DNA of 25,827 nucleotides from GCA-2720975 sp964467985 (GTDB taxonomy: Bacteria > Planctomycetota > UBA1135 > GCA-002686595): NCBI GenBank assembly GCA_964467985.1, contig CAYXTP010000023.1, positions 1 to 25,827 on the forward strand, read 5' to 3'. How positions within the stretch are numbered: the stretch's first letter is position 1; each line of letters opens with the position of its first letter. The notes beneath the pieces are model-generated. The model did not search any database. It worked only from the letters and a program-made list of their open reading frames with translations, and was not told the origin of the DNA. The position numbers were made by a program, and so were the translations under genes. Shown piece by piece: positions 13,800 through 22,600 of the stretch.

Positions 13800-15037
13800 G
13801 CGAAGGTCGATTTGAACGGCCCACCCGTCTTGGAACGAACGAAGTCTCCTTCGGTGGAGTCTTCGCTCCCGAGACCCTGATGGACAACCTCTTCGAGCTG
13901 GAGGCAGCTTGGATCGACTCCGCAGGGGACCGAGAGTTTGAGGCAGAACTCAAGCGCCTGCTGACGACCTACGCTGGGCGCCCCACGCCCACCTACCATG
14001 CCCGCCGCCTCTCGGCGGCCTGGGGTGTGGATGTCTGGCTCAAACGCGAGGACCTGTTGCACACCGGGGCCCACAAATTGAACAACACCCTCGGACAATG
14101 CCTGCTTGCCCAGCGCATGGGCAAGCGCCGCATCCTGGCCGAGACCGGCGCCGGTCAGCACGGAGTGGCCAGCGCCACAGCCGCCGCACTTCTGGGTCTG
14201 GAGTGCGTCGTGTACATGGGTGCGGTAGATGCCGAGCGTCAGGCGCCGAATGTGCAGCGCATGCGCCTGCTGGGCGCCGACGTCATCGAAGTGCAACACG
14301 GGGAACGCACCCTCAAGGACGCCATCAACGAAGCCTTGCGGGCCTGGGTGGGCGAGCCCGATACCCATTACGTGCTCGGAAGTGCCCTGGGTCCGCACCC
14401 CTTTCCATCCCTGGTCGCAGGCTACCAAGAGGTGATCGGTCGCGAGGCGCGTGCCCAGTTCAAGACAGCCACAGGCACCCTGCCCAATCTGGCCGTGGCA
14501 TGCGTCGGTGGCGGCTCGAATGCCATCGGACTCTTCCGCGAGTTTCTCCCCGACGCGAGCGTGGACCTCGTGGGGGTGGAAGCCGGCGGACGGGGTCCCG
14601 AGCCCGGTTCCCATGCGGCGCGTTTCCAGGGCGGCCGGCTGGGGGTTCTGCATGGCTGTCTGAGCTACCTGCTCCAAGACGACGACGGCCAGGTGCAGCC
14701 CACCCATTCCATCAGTGCAGGCCTGGACTACCCGGCGGTGGGCCCCGAGCACGCGGCTCTGCGCGAGGCGGGGCGCGCGCGCTACGAATGTGTTCGGGAC
14801 TCAGAGGCCCTGGCTGGCTTCCAAGACCTGGCCGCCCTCGAGGGCATCCTACCCGCCTTGGAATCCAGTCACGCCCTCGGCTGGGTGCGGCGTGAGCGCG
14901 AGGATCTGAAAGGGCAATCCGTGTTGCTGTGCCTCTCCGGCCGCGGGGACAAGGACCTGGCGACTTTGCTTGCGAATGAGGGACACGGGTCGACGTCGGA
15001 TGAAGGTGGAGCGCCCGCCGTTGGAGAGACCCGGTGA
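13796..15037 (+). CDS. trpB: Tryptophan synthase beta chain
   Basis: A 413-residue PLP enzyme that joins indole and serine. The PLP lysine is Lys94 in THTGAHKLNNTLG-type context (LLHTGAHKLNN). The catalytic Glu is in AETGAGQHGVASAT (115-128), and the phosphate loop CVGGGSNAIG is present. It is the standard TrpB1 class, which pairs with TrpA, encoded immediately downstream. GTG at 13796 shares GTGA with the trpF stop and has aggggga upstream. The C-terminus ends in a short variable tail after LLCLSGRGDKDLATL. Confidence 0.96.
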   Translation: MSEGRFERPTRLGTNEVSFGGVFAPETLMDNLFELEAAWIDSAGDREFEAELKRLLTTYAGRPTPTYHARRLSAAWGVDVWLKREDLLHTGAHKLNNTLGQCLLAQRMGKRRILAETGAGQHGVASATAAALLGLECVVYMGAVDAERQAPNVQRMRLLGADVIEVQHGERTLKDAINEALRAWVGEPDTHYVLGSALGPHPFPSLVAGYQEVIGREARAQFKTATGTLPNLAVACVGGGSNAIGLFREFLPDASVDLVGVEAGGRGPEPGSHAARFQGGRLGVLHGCLSYLLQDDDGQVQPTHSISAGLDYPAVGPEHAALREAGRARYECVRDSEALAGFQDLAALEGILPALESSHALGWVRREREDLKGQSVLLCLSGRGDKDLATLLANEGHGSTSDEGGAPAVGETR

Positions 15038-15864
15038 GTGCCGGTCGCCTTGAGGCCAAGACGGCAGAACTCACCCGCGGTGGACGGTGCGGCCTGGCGC
15101 CCTATGTGACAGCGGGAGATGGGGGACTCGATCGCACTCTGGCCGTGCTGCAGGCCCTGGAGGGTGCGGGTGCGGACTGCGTGGAACTGGGTTTGCCTTT
15201 CAGCGACCCTGTGGCCGATGGTCCCACCCTGCAGGCCGCAGCCCAACGGGCGTTGGCCGCCGGTACGACATTTCAAGGGGTGCTGGAATTGATCGAGCGC
15301 TTGCGGGGCGCCGGGGGCCAGATTCCCCTGCTCGCCTTCTGCTACGCCAATACGATCGTGAGCCGTGGAGCTCGGGCAGCCTGTGCGCAACTGGCCGCCG
15401 CCGGGGCGGACGGCCTGCTGATTCCAGACCTGCCCGTGGAGGAACGCGGTTGTTTGCAAGACGCCGTTGAAGAGGCGGACCTGGCGCAGGTGTTCTTCGT
15501 GACCCCGACCACGTCCTCCGAACGCATCGTGGCAGCAGCCGAGGCCAGTCGAGGCTTCTTGTATGTCATCGGGCGCACGGGCGTCACCGGCGCGCGCACA
15601 CAGCTGGGGACTGCAGGGCACGAGTACCTGACTCGCGTGCGGGGACTGGTGGACTGCCCTCTGGGCGTGGGGTTCGGTATTCGCGGGCCCGAGGAAGTGG
15701 CGGCCGTGGCGCCCCATGCGCAGTTGGCCATCGTAGGCTCCGCTCTCGTGGAACACATTCACCAAGCCAGCCTCGAACGGCACCCCGACCAAGATGCTTC
15801 CAGCGCGTGCGCTAGCGCCGCGGCCACCTTCCTGACCCATTTGCGAGGGGGACTGAACCCATGA
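15034..15864 (+). CDS. trpA: Tryptophan synthase alpha chain
   Basis: A 276-residue barrel enzyme that cleaves indoleglycerol phosphate and channels indole to TrpB. Catalytic Glu51 lies in CVELGLPFSDPVADGPT (49-65) and Asp62 in the same motif, with the spacing of the classic Glu49/Asp60 pair. LIPDLPVEE, FFVTPTTSSERI and the phosphate-binding GVGFGIRGPEEV with AIVGSALVE follow. GTG at 15034 overlaps the trpB stop and is preceded by ggagag. The stop overlaps the next gene's ATG (ATGA). Confidence 0.96.
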   Translation: MSAGRLEAKTAELTRGGRCGLAPYVTAGDGGLDRTLAVLQALEGAGADCVELGLPFSDPVADGPTLQAAAQRALAAGTTFQGVLELIERLRGAGGQIPLLAFCYANTIVSRGARAACAQLAAAGADGLLIPDLPVEERGCLQDAVEEADLAQVFFVTPTTSSERIVAAAEASRGFLYVIGRTGVTGARTQLGTAGHEYLTRVRGLVDCPLGVGFGIRGPEEVAAVAPHAQLAIVGSALVEHIHQASLERHPDQDASSACASAAATFLTHLRGGLNP

Positions 15865-16094
15865 GCCTGACCCTGAGACATCAACTGACCGCCCTGGACC
15901 GGGCCTTGGCCCACCTCTTGGATGAGCGCGCGCGCCTGGCACGGGAGATTGCCAGCTGCGCCTCCCTGCCCGCGCCCGCCCTGGACGATGCACTCGCCCG
16001 CATGGATGGCTGTTTCCCCGCTGCGGGCCTGGAGCGAGTTTTTCAAGCCGTGGATGAGGGCTGTCGCCAGGCGGTCGAGGAGGCCCCGCGATGA
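15861..16094 (+). CDS. Mini chorismate-mutase-like (AroQ fold) protein, probably non-catalytic
   Basis: A 77-residue, mostly helical protein. The first helix resembles AroQ chorismate mutase: LRHQLTALDRALAHLLDERA corresponds to the LRekIsalDekLLaLLaeRr helix, keeping the two arginines R6 and R23 (E. coli Arg11 and Arg28). The position of catalytic Lys39 is Ala, the D..RE motif of the second helix is replaced by LDDALARM, and the loop before it is shortened. The third helix, LERVFQAVDEGCRQAVEE, resembles the RlFqliiedS..tQ helix but lacks the matching Gln. It is coupled to trpA (ATGA) and to the DAHP synthase gene (ATGA), with a good aggggga upstream. It is probably a regulatory partner of that synthase. 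An active but diverged mutase is less likely. Confidence 0.6.
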   Translation: MSLTLRHQLTALDRALAHLLDERARLAREIASCASLPAPALDDALARMDGCFPAAGLERVFQAVDEGCRQAVEEAPR

Positions 16095-17146
16095 TCCTGC
16101 GCTTGCAGATCGGTACGCCGGCAGCATCCGTTTCGGAATTGCGCGCGTTCATTGAAGGTCAAGGCCTGCGTACGTTCCTCTCCCCAGAGCCCACCCGGCC
16201 CATCTTGGCCATTGTCGACAGGGTCCCCGAGACTCTGGCGAACCAATTGGCGGCCCGGCCTGAGGTGGAACAGAGCATTGTGCCGCGCGGGGAGTGGCGC
16301 CTTGTGGACCGTGCCTGGCGTGAACATCCCACCTCGGTGTCGGTGGGGTCCGTGCGGGTGGGGGCGGGGGAATCGGTAGTGATCGCCGGGCCCTGCAGTG
16401 TGGAAGGACGTGAGCTGATCCTCGAGGGGGCGCGCATTTGCCGTGACGGAGGCGCGCACATCCTGCGTGGCGGTGCGTTCAAACCGCGCACCAGCCCCTA
16501 CGCCTTTCAAGGTCTGGGCCGTGAGGGCCTGGCCCAGTTGAAGGACGCCGGCCAGAGCGTGGGCTTGCCTGTGATCAGTGAAATCATGGACGCCACCCAG
16601 GTGGACGCCTTTCGCGAGTGCGAGATCGACTGCCTGCAGGTCGGAGCGCGCAACATGCAGAACTTCACCCTACTCAAGGCCATCGCGGGCGCGGGGCGAC
16701 CCGTGCTCCTGAAGCGCGGGCTTTCGGCCACCGTAGCCGAGTGGTTGGCGGCCGCGGAGTACCTGGCCGCCCACGGATCTGAGCAGATCATTCTCTGTGA
16801 GCGCGGCATTCGCACCTTCGAGACCGCAACGCGCAACACCCTCGACCTGACCGTCCTGCCTCTACTCCGCCAGTGGACCCACCTGCCCATTCTCGTGGAC
16901 CCCTCCCACGCGGCGGGCATCCCCGAGTTGGTGGCTCCCCTGTCCCGGGCCGCCATCGCAGCCGGAGCGGACGGAGTAGCGGTAGAGGTGCACCCGCGTC
17001 CCGACCAGGCGCTCTCGGATGGAGCCCAAGCTCTGCTCCCGGGCGAGTTGACCCAGGTCGTAGCCGAGTGCCGTGTAGTGGGCGCCGCGCTTGGTCGCGG
17101 CTTCCATCGTCAGCCGCCCTTGCCCGCCGTGCAGGCAGGCGTCTAG
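16091..17146 (+). CDS. aroF: 3-deoxy-7-phosphoheptulonate (DAHP) synthase, type I-beta
   Basis: A 351-residue enzyme that condenses PEP and erythrose 4-phosphate, the first shikimate step. Residues 1-~75 form a ferredoxin-like regulatory domain (as in Thermotoga-type enzymes), followed by the barrel. VIAGPCSVEGRELI (97-110) carries the metal Cys102, ILRGGAFKPRTSPYAFQG (124-141) binds PEP, and QVGARNMQNFTLLK, LLKRG, ILCERGIRTFE and PILVDPSHAAG follow. ATG 16091 has a strong gaggagg six bases upstream and overlaps the preceding stop. Its place at the end of the trp operon suggests a synthase dedicated to tryptophan supply. The small chorismate-mutase-like protein may control it. Confidence 0.94.
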   Translation: MILRLQIGTPAASVSELRAFIEGQGLRTFLSPEPTRPILAIVDRVPETLANQLAARPEVEQSIVPRGEWRLVDRAWREHPTSVSVGSVRVGAGESVVIAGPCSVEGRELILEGARICRDGGAHILRGGAFKPRTSPYAFQGLGREGLAQLKDAGQSVGLPVISEIMDATQVDAFRECEIDCLQVGARNMQNFTLLKAIAGAGRPVLLKRGLSATVAEWLAAAEYLAAHGSEQIILCERGIRTFETATRNTLDLTVLPLLRQWTHLPILVDPSHAAGIPELVAPLSRAAIAAGADGVAVEVHPRPDQALSDGAQALLPGELTQVVAECRVVGAALGRGFHRQPPLPAVQAGV

Positions 17147-17175
17147 ATCCTCTCGCCGCCGGCTCCTAATCCTAG

Positions 17176-17434
17176 TACGGAATCATCTTCCCATCGCCCA
17201 ACCCGCAACTCCGCCGTGACCCGCCGCGTCTTGGAACGCATGGCAAGAACGCCGCCCCACGACACCCCGGGAAGCTGACACCACATCCCGAACCGCGGGA
17301 TGGCGCGTCCGCCCGGGTTCGAGCACCACTCGGGATGTCGGCGAGTTCCTGGCCGTGACACGCCTCAGGCAAACACAGGTGCGTCGATGGTCGAAGAAAA
17401 GGCGACGAGGGGGTGCCTGACTCGGCACCCTCGT
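17176..17434 (+). repeat. Family-1 dispersed repeat, complete copy
   Basis: This is the best-preserved copy (see 776-1037 for the alignment). It starts around tacggaatcatcttcccatc and ends with a strong hairpin (17405-17434): an 11-bp stem ACGAGG..GTGCC/GGCACCCTCGT with a two-G bulge and the loop tgactc. The hairpin arm equals the terminal inverted repeat of the element. It lies 30 bases after the DAHP synthase stop, so it could end trp-operon transcription, though there is no T-run. No convincing ORF lies within it. Confidence 0.8.
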
Positions 17435-17472
17435 CAATTCTTATCTTCCAATCCGGTGGTGCCTATCAATTC

Positions 17473-17512
17473 AGGGGGATGGGGAATTCAAAGTGCTGCC
17501 GACCAGCGGCGT
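17473..17512 (+). repeat. Family-2 dispersed repeat, partial copy C
   Basis: gggggatggggaattcaaag and the following tgc match the left end of copy B (25675) almost base for base, then agcggcgt recurs at the right spacing. The rest (17513-17700) is unique and non-coding as far as I can see. It should hold the promoter of the cupin gene at 17701; TAGCAT at 17626-17631 is a weak -10 candidate. Confidence 0.5.
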
Positions 17513-17700
17513 GTCCGCGGCGCGTACGAGAGGATCGTCTTGGCCCCACGTGCGGCCCCAAGTGGTTCCCTGCCTGTCCCAGATGCCGCGGCGGTGAGAA
17601 ACTCTTCACATCAGGACTAGCGTGGTAGCATTGCCTTGGTAGTGAGGGACCTCGCCTTCCCTCGGCTGCGCTTCTTTCAACCCTGCCAGAGAGCCCGAGT

Positions 17701-18576
17701 ATGGCCTCATCGAGTCGGTCCATTTCCATCCCCAACGTTTTGGCGTGCCCCGAAATCCAAGCTAGGGATCTTGATGCACGTGCGTTCCAGCAAGAGTTCG
17801 TCATCCCAGCCAGGCCGGTGATGATTCGCGGAGCCATGGAAAACTGGGGGGCCATGACTCGCTGGTCCGATCCGGAGTACCTACCCCGCATCTTCCGCGA
17901 CAAGCAACTCCCACCAGCGGGCAACGCTTTCAGTGGTTCCATGGCGGATTTTTGCCGAGATCTGTTTACGGGGGGGGAAAAGGCCCAGGGCTACTTGGAG
18001 CGCCCCATTACCAACTACGGAGCACCCGCTATCCTCGGAGAGCTGGCCGGGGATATTGAAGTGCCTCCCTTCTTCCAACCGGCCCCGCACCTGGCGTCCA
18101 AGATATTTGCTGGCTGGAACTCGCGATGCAGCGTCCATTACCACCCGTCGGCAGAGGCGACTCTCAGTCAGGTCTTGGGGCGCAAGCGCGGTCTCCTCTT
18201 TCCTCCCGACGGTCGCAACCTGGGGCATCTGTATCCTTACCACTGGCTTTCGCGCTCGTTCAGTTTCAGCAAGGTGGAATTCGGAACCGACGGGTCGTGG
18301 CCGGACCTCACGAAATTTCCCAGGCTGGCTCAGTCTCGTCCAATTGCGGTAGAACTCGATCCTGGGGACATGCTCTACATCCCCATCTATTGGTGGCATG
18401 TTCTCTTCGGAGTGGAAGGCTCCATGTCGGTCACCCATTTGTGGATGGCTTCACTGCGCAAGCGCTATTTCTGCCGCATGGGCCTGCGCAGCAACTACAT
18501 CAACGCGCGCATCGTCCGGCGTCACATGCAACTCGAGTCCCTGCGAAGTTGGAGGAAACTGCGCAAGGTCGGCTGA
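17701..18576 (+). CDS. Cupin_8/JmjC-like protein with HxH metal motif
   Basis: A 291-residue protein of the cupin_8 (JmjC-like 2-oxoglutarate oxygenase) family. The N-terminal part has FVIPARPVMIRGAMENW (about 33-49), the usual 'pPvvlrg...W' opening. The core has VHYHPSAEATLSQVLGRKRG (145-164), where families normally show HxD and then the Q-v-G-rK signature, and later LDPGDMLYIPIYWWHVLFG (219-237), the distal His233. So the metal ligands would be H146, H148 and H233, with His replacing the usual acid. The C-terminus (250-291) is basic and may bind another protein. It is convergent with a second cupin_8 gene, 4 bp between the stops. The substrate is unknown; hydroxylation of a protein or small molecule is only a family guess. 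Confidence 0.85.
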   Translation: MASSSRSISIPNVLACPEIQARDLDARAFQQEFVIPARPVMIRGAMENWGAMTRWSDPEYLPRIFRDKQLPPAGNAFSGSMADFCRDLFTGGEKAQGYLERPITNYGAPAILGELAGDIEVPPFFQPAPHLASKIFAGWNSRCSVHYHPSAEATLSQVLGRKRGLLFPPDGRNLGHLYPYHWLSRSFSFSKVEFGTDGSWPDLTKFPRLAQSRPIAVELDPGDMLYIPIYWWHVLFGVEGSMSVTHLWMASLRKRYFCRMGLRSNYINARIVRRHMQLESLRSWRKLRKVG

Positions 18577-18580
18577 CCCG

Positions 18581-19393
18581 TCAGGAGTTCCGTAGGCCCT
18601 CGGGAACGAGCTTGCGCATCCAGGGAAACTTCTTGAATGGCGCCCGGAACAGGCAGCGCAGGCCGGGCTGCGGGAAGTGCCAGTGGCTGAAGGGAGCACC
18701 CCAGTGGAAGGCTCCGGAAATGTTGGGCCCAAGCCCCAGGGCCGTATGCCACCAGTGCAAAGGGATGTCGACCATCTCCCCCGGATTGAGAGTGGTCTCC
18801 ACAGATTCTGCGCCCTCGAGCAACGGGAACTCCTGCCGGTCCACTTTGCGAAAGTTGATTCGACTGCAGTTGTTTGAGTTTGCGAGAATGTGCTTGGGAT
18901 ACAGTCGCTTGAACTGCCCCGGGGCGTGGAAGGTCACACGCTTTTGTCCATAGAGTTGTGTCAGACAGGTCTGGTGGTAGGGGTGGAAGTGGGACCCGGT
19001 GAGGGTGTCATGGCCGACGAAAATCCTCAGCATGATGTCCCTCGGGACCCAGGGCGGATGGTCGAAATCGTCCTCGAACTCTGGGTGATCGTAGCTGGAG
19101 AATCCAGCCAGATAGACCTGCTCCTCGCGGATCGTTTTGCCCTCGACGATGTCCATGTACTCGTTGCCCGTGAGAGACTCGTAGAGGGGCCGGTCGTAAC
19201 TTCCGTCTTTCCCAGACGTGGCTTGCACGGTTTTCTCGCCCAGGACCCGCCGGAAGTAGTCAGGGTTCCAGAGTTCTCGTGCACGCCAATGGTCCACGAC
19301 ACCGGTTAGTTTGATGGGGACTTGCCCCCCTTGACAGACCGCCCGGAACTCCTCCAGGGACGGATTGTGCAGGGTTTCGATGGGCGAGAGCAT
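18581..19393 (-). CDS. Second cupin_8/JmjC-like protein with HxH metal motif
   Basis: A 270-residue cupin_8 protein, diverged from its convergent neighbour. The start shows LEEFRAVCQGGQVPIKLTGV and VDHW (about 13-36), then the core GSHFHPYHQTCLTQLYGQKR (133-152), which lines up with the family's LHyDpyhNllaQvvGrKR but with His137 in place of Asp, and NPGEMVDIPLHWWHTALG (203-220) with distal His216. It ends in a basic, aromatic tail. The ATG at 19393 is used because the frame upstream (to 20035) runs antisense into the RND gene and has no family similarity. No Shine-Dalgarno is seen. A near-palindrome lies 12 bases upstream. Both proteins share the same D-to-H change, which argues for retained function. 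Confidence 0.85.
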   Translation of the reverse strand: MLSPIETLHNPSLEEFRAVCQGGQVPIKLTGVVDHWRARELWNPDYFRRVLGEKTVQATSGKDGSYDRPLYESLTGNEYMDIVEGKTIREEQVYLAGFSSYDHPEFEDDFDHPPWVPRDIMLRIFVGHDTLTGSHFHPYHQTCLTQLYGQKRVTFHAPGQFKRLYPKHILANSNNCSRINFRKVDRQEFPLLEGAESVETTLNPGEMVDIPLHWWHTALGLGPNISGAFHWGAPFSHWHFPQPGLRCLFRAPFKKFPWMRKLVPEGLRNS

Positions 19394-19404
19394 GATCAGA
19401 GAAT

Positions 19405-19422
19405 GCCCCACAATTCTGGGGC
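19405..19422. promoter_or_regulatory. 18-bp near-palindrome, possible operator
   Basis: GCCCCACAATTCTGGGGC has 6-bp arms (GCCCCA/TGGGGC) around caattc with one mismatched pair. It lies 12 bases upstream of the minus-strand cupin start and about 270 bases before the RND operon. It could be an operator or a short hairpin in the leader. The remaining 19423-19694 holds no gene that I can support and should contain the RND operon promoter. Confidence 0.3.
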
Positions 19423-19694
19423 GAGCGAGGACTAATCTCTGGCCGGACGGGCGAGCAGGGGTCACCGGCGGCAGAATCGCGATCCACTGCCGGGTGATCT
19501 CACTCCAGAACACCCGGCACCCCAGTCCGGCCTCGTTTTGGAAACCCTGCAAGGGGGCCGGTGCACGGATCGTGGACCGGGCCGAAGGGCGTAGTTTGAG
19601 GGGCTGTATTGCGTACTCTTGATTGCGCTTCAACCGCCCGGAGTTAGCCTCACCCTCCCCCCGCGCCCCCAGTCTCCCGCCCAGATCGCCGACC

Positions 19695-22600
19695 ATGATT
19701 CGTGCAGCCCTCAAGAATCCACACCTGGTGGCGGTCTTGGCTTTGACTCTGGTGGTTCTCGGTTCCTTCTCCTTGGGTCGCTTGCCTGCGGATTTGCTAC
19801 CGACGTTCAAGACGCCCGCGGTCCAGATCGTGACCCTGTATCCGGGCATGCCGCCCGAGGTCGTGGAGCGCGACATCATGTCGCGACTGCAACGCTGGAC
19901 CGGGCAGTCGGTGGGAATCGCCCACCAAGAAGCGAAAGCCATGCTCGGCGTGTGCGTGGTCAAGGATTTCTTCCGGGAGGACATCGACGACGCCGACGCC
20001 ATGTCGCAGGTCACCTCACTGGCCATGAGTGACATGTTCTACCTGCCGCCGGGGACCCTGCCGCCGATGGTGATGCCCTTCGATCCCACGGCATCTGTCC
20101 CCCTCTGCTTGCTGGCGGTTTCCTCGGAGACCATGAGCGAGAAAGAACTCTACGACGTCGCCTACTACGAGATGCGCAACCGCCTGCAGGCCATTCGGGG
20201 CGTCGTGGCCCCGGCGGTCTATGGGGGCGTGCTCCGGCGCATTCTGGCCCAGGTGGACCGGGATGAGTTGGAAGCGCGTGGACTCTCGCCCATGCAAGTC
20301 ACCGAAGCGATTCAGTCTGCGAACCCGTTCGTGCCCACGGGCTCGGCCAAAATGGGGGATCGTGACTACCTGGTGATCACCAACGCCATGGTGGAAAAGG
20401 TGCCCGAGCTCAACGGAACACCCATCACGGTGGATGGCGAGCGCCCCGTATTCCTGCGCGATGTGGGCCAGGCCAAGGACACGCACCAAGTTCAGTCCAA
20501 CATCGTGCGCATTAATGGCAGACGCCAGGTCTACATTCCGATCTACCGTCAGCCCGGCGCCAACACTCTGGCCATCGTGGACGAAGTCAAGGCCAAGAGT
20601 TCCCGCATACTGGAACGTATCCGCGGGTTCGACCCCAAGGCCGCCGACCTGCGCATGGATGTGGTCATGGACCAATCGGCCACCGTGCGCGGGACCATCG
20701 ATTCCCTGAGCATGGCCGGCTACATCGGCGCGGCCATGGTGGCGCTCGTCGTGTTGCTGTTTCTGGGCAGTGTGCGGCACACGATTCTTGTGCTGGTGGC
20801 CCTGCCCCTGGCCATGTTGGGTGCCTTCATCGGCTTGTTCTTCACGGACAACACCCTGAACGCCATGACTCTCGGCGGCTTGAGCCTGGCAGTGGGCATT
20901 CTGGTGGACCAGGCCATCGTCGTGACGGAGAACATCGCTCGTCACCAACGCATGGGCAAGGGCCGCGTCGTGGCTGCTTACGACGGCGCGCGCGAGGTGG
21001 CCGTACCGGTGTTCATTTCGACCTTGACGTTTGTGGTCGTGTTCTTTCCGGTTGTGTTCCTGTCGGGCATGGCGCGCTACCTGTTCACGCCCTTGGCTCT
21101 GGCCGTGACCTTCGCAAGTATCACGTCCTACATCGTGGCCATGACGGTCATCCCGGCCCTGGCCGCGAAGGTCATGCCAGAGGACCACAAACAAGAAGGC
21201 GCGTTTGCGCGGCGCGCCAATGATCTCTATCGGTCCTTGGTGCAGTCCGTGATCAAGGCACGCTGGGCCGTGGTCGTCGGAGCACTTCTCCTGGGCGCCG
21301 GCGGCGTCATTGGAATGGGGCAGCTGGGCACGGAGCTCTTCCCGCGCGTGGACTCGGGGCAGTTCACCGTACTCGTGCGCGCTCCCATGGGCACGCGGCT
21401 TGAGCGCACCGAAGAGATCATGGCCGAGGTCGAGGCCGCCATGGAAGATTTGATGGGGCAGGCGGATCCCAACGGCCTCCAACCGGATTCCTCCCTGGCC
21501 CTGTTGATCACCAACATCGGTGTGCTCTACGACTGGCCCGCGGCGTACACGCCCAACAACGGGCCCATGGACGCCTTTGTTCTGGCACAGCTGAAGAGTT
21601 CCCGAGGTCGCACGGCCCAGGAATGGGTGAGGGAGTTGCGACCCGAGCTCAATCGCCGCTTCCCCGGGCTGGAATTCAGTTTCGACACGGGAGGCATGTT
21701 GACCGCCGCTCTCAACATGGGTCTGCCGGCCCCCATCGACGTGCAGGTCCAGGGGTCGAGCCTGGAGGCCGCGCACGAGATCGCCAACGCGATCGTCGAG
21801 GAGATCCGTGGAGTGCAGGGCGCACGCGACGTGCGCGTGGCTCAGCCCCTGGACTACCCGGCCGTGGAAATCGAAGTGGACCGTGTCAAGGCGGCCTTCC
21901 TGGGACTGACCCAAGAAGACGTGGTCAAGAACGTGACCACCGCCATCAACTCATCGGTCAACTTTTCCCCGGCATTCTGGATTGCTCCCAATGGCAACCA
22001 CTACCTGATCGGAACGCAGTACGCGGAGCAGGACATCGAGGACTTCAACACCCTCTTGAACGTGCCCATCATGGGCGCCAAGTCGGCGGCCCCCGTGCTC
22101 CTGAAAAACGTGGCCACCCTACGTCGCACAACGTCTCCGGCGGTCGTGCGCCACATCAACATCACCCGTACGGTGGACGTCTATGCCAACGTGGAGGGTC
22201 GCGACTTGGGGTCGGTCAACGCGGACATCGCCGAACGCCTGAAAAACTCAGCGCGCTTGGCCGCACTGATGGACCAACACGGTTCGGGCTACACCTGGTC
22301 CCTGGAGGGCGAGATCGCCGCCATGGCCGAGTCGTTCGGCCAGTTCGGCACGGGCCTGACCGTAGCGGCCATCCTGGTGTTCCTGGTCCTCGTCGCCCAG
22401 CTGCGCTCGTTCGTCTTGCCCATCGTGATCTACCTGGCGGTTCCCATGGGTCTGGTGGGAGTCGTTGGGTTGCTCTGGCTTACCGGTACCAACCTATCCA
22501 TTCCCTCCTTCATGGGCCTGATCCTCATGGTCGGGTTGGTGGTGGAGTACGCCATTCTGCTCGTGGACTTCGCCGCAGCCCGCCAGCGCGAGGGCGCCTC

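Noticed and set aside
13781..16152. Minus-strand open frames of 323 and 427 codons opposite trpB and trpA
   Set aside because: Antisense shadows of well-conserved enzymes, with no motifs.
20016..21914. 632-codon minus-strand frame inside the RND gene
   Set aside because: His/Gln/Gly-rich shadow translation of the pump gene, no domain, no start context.
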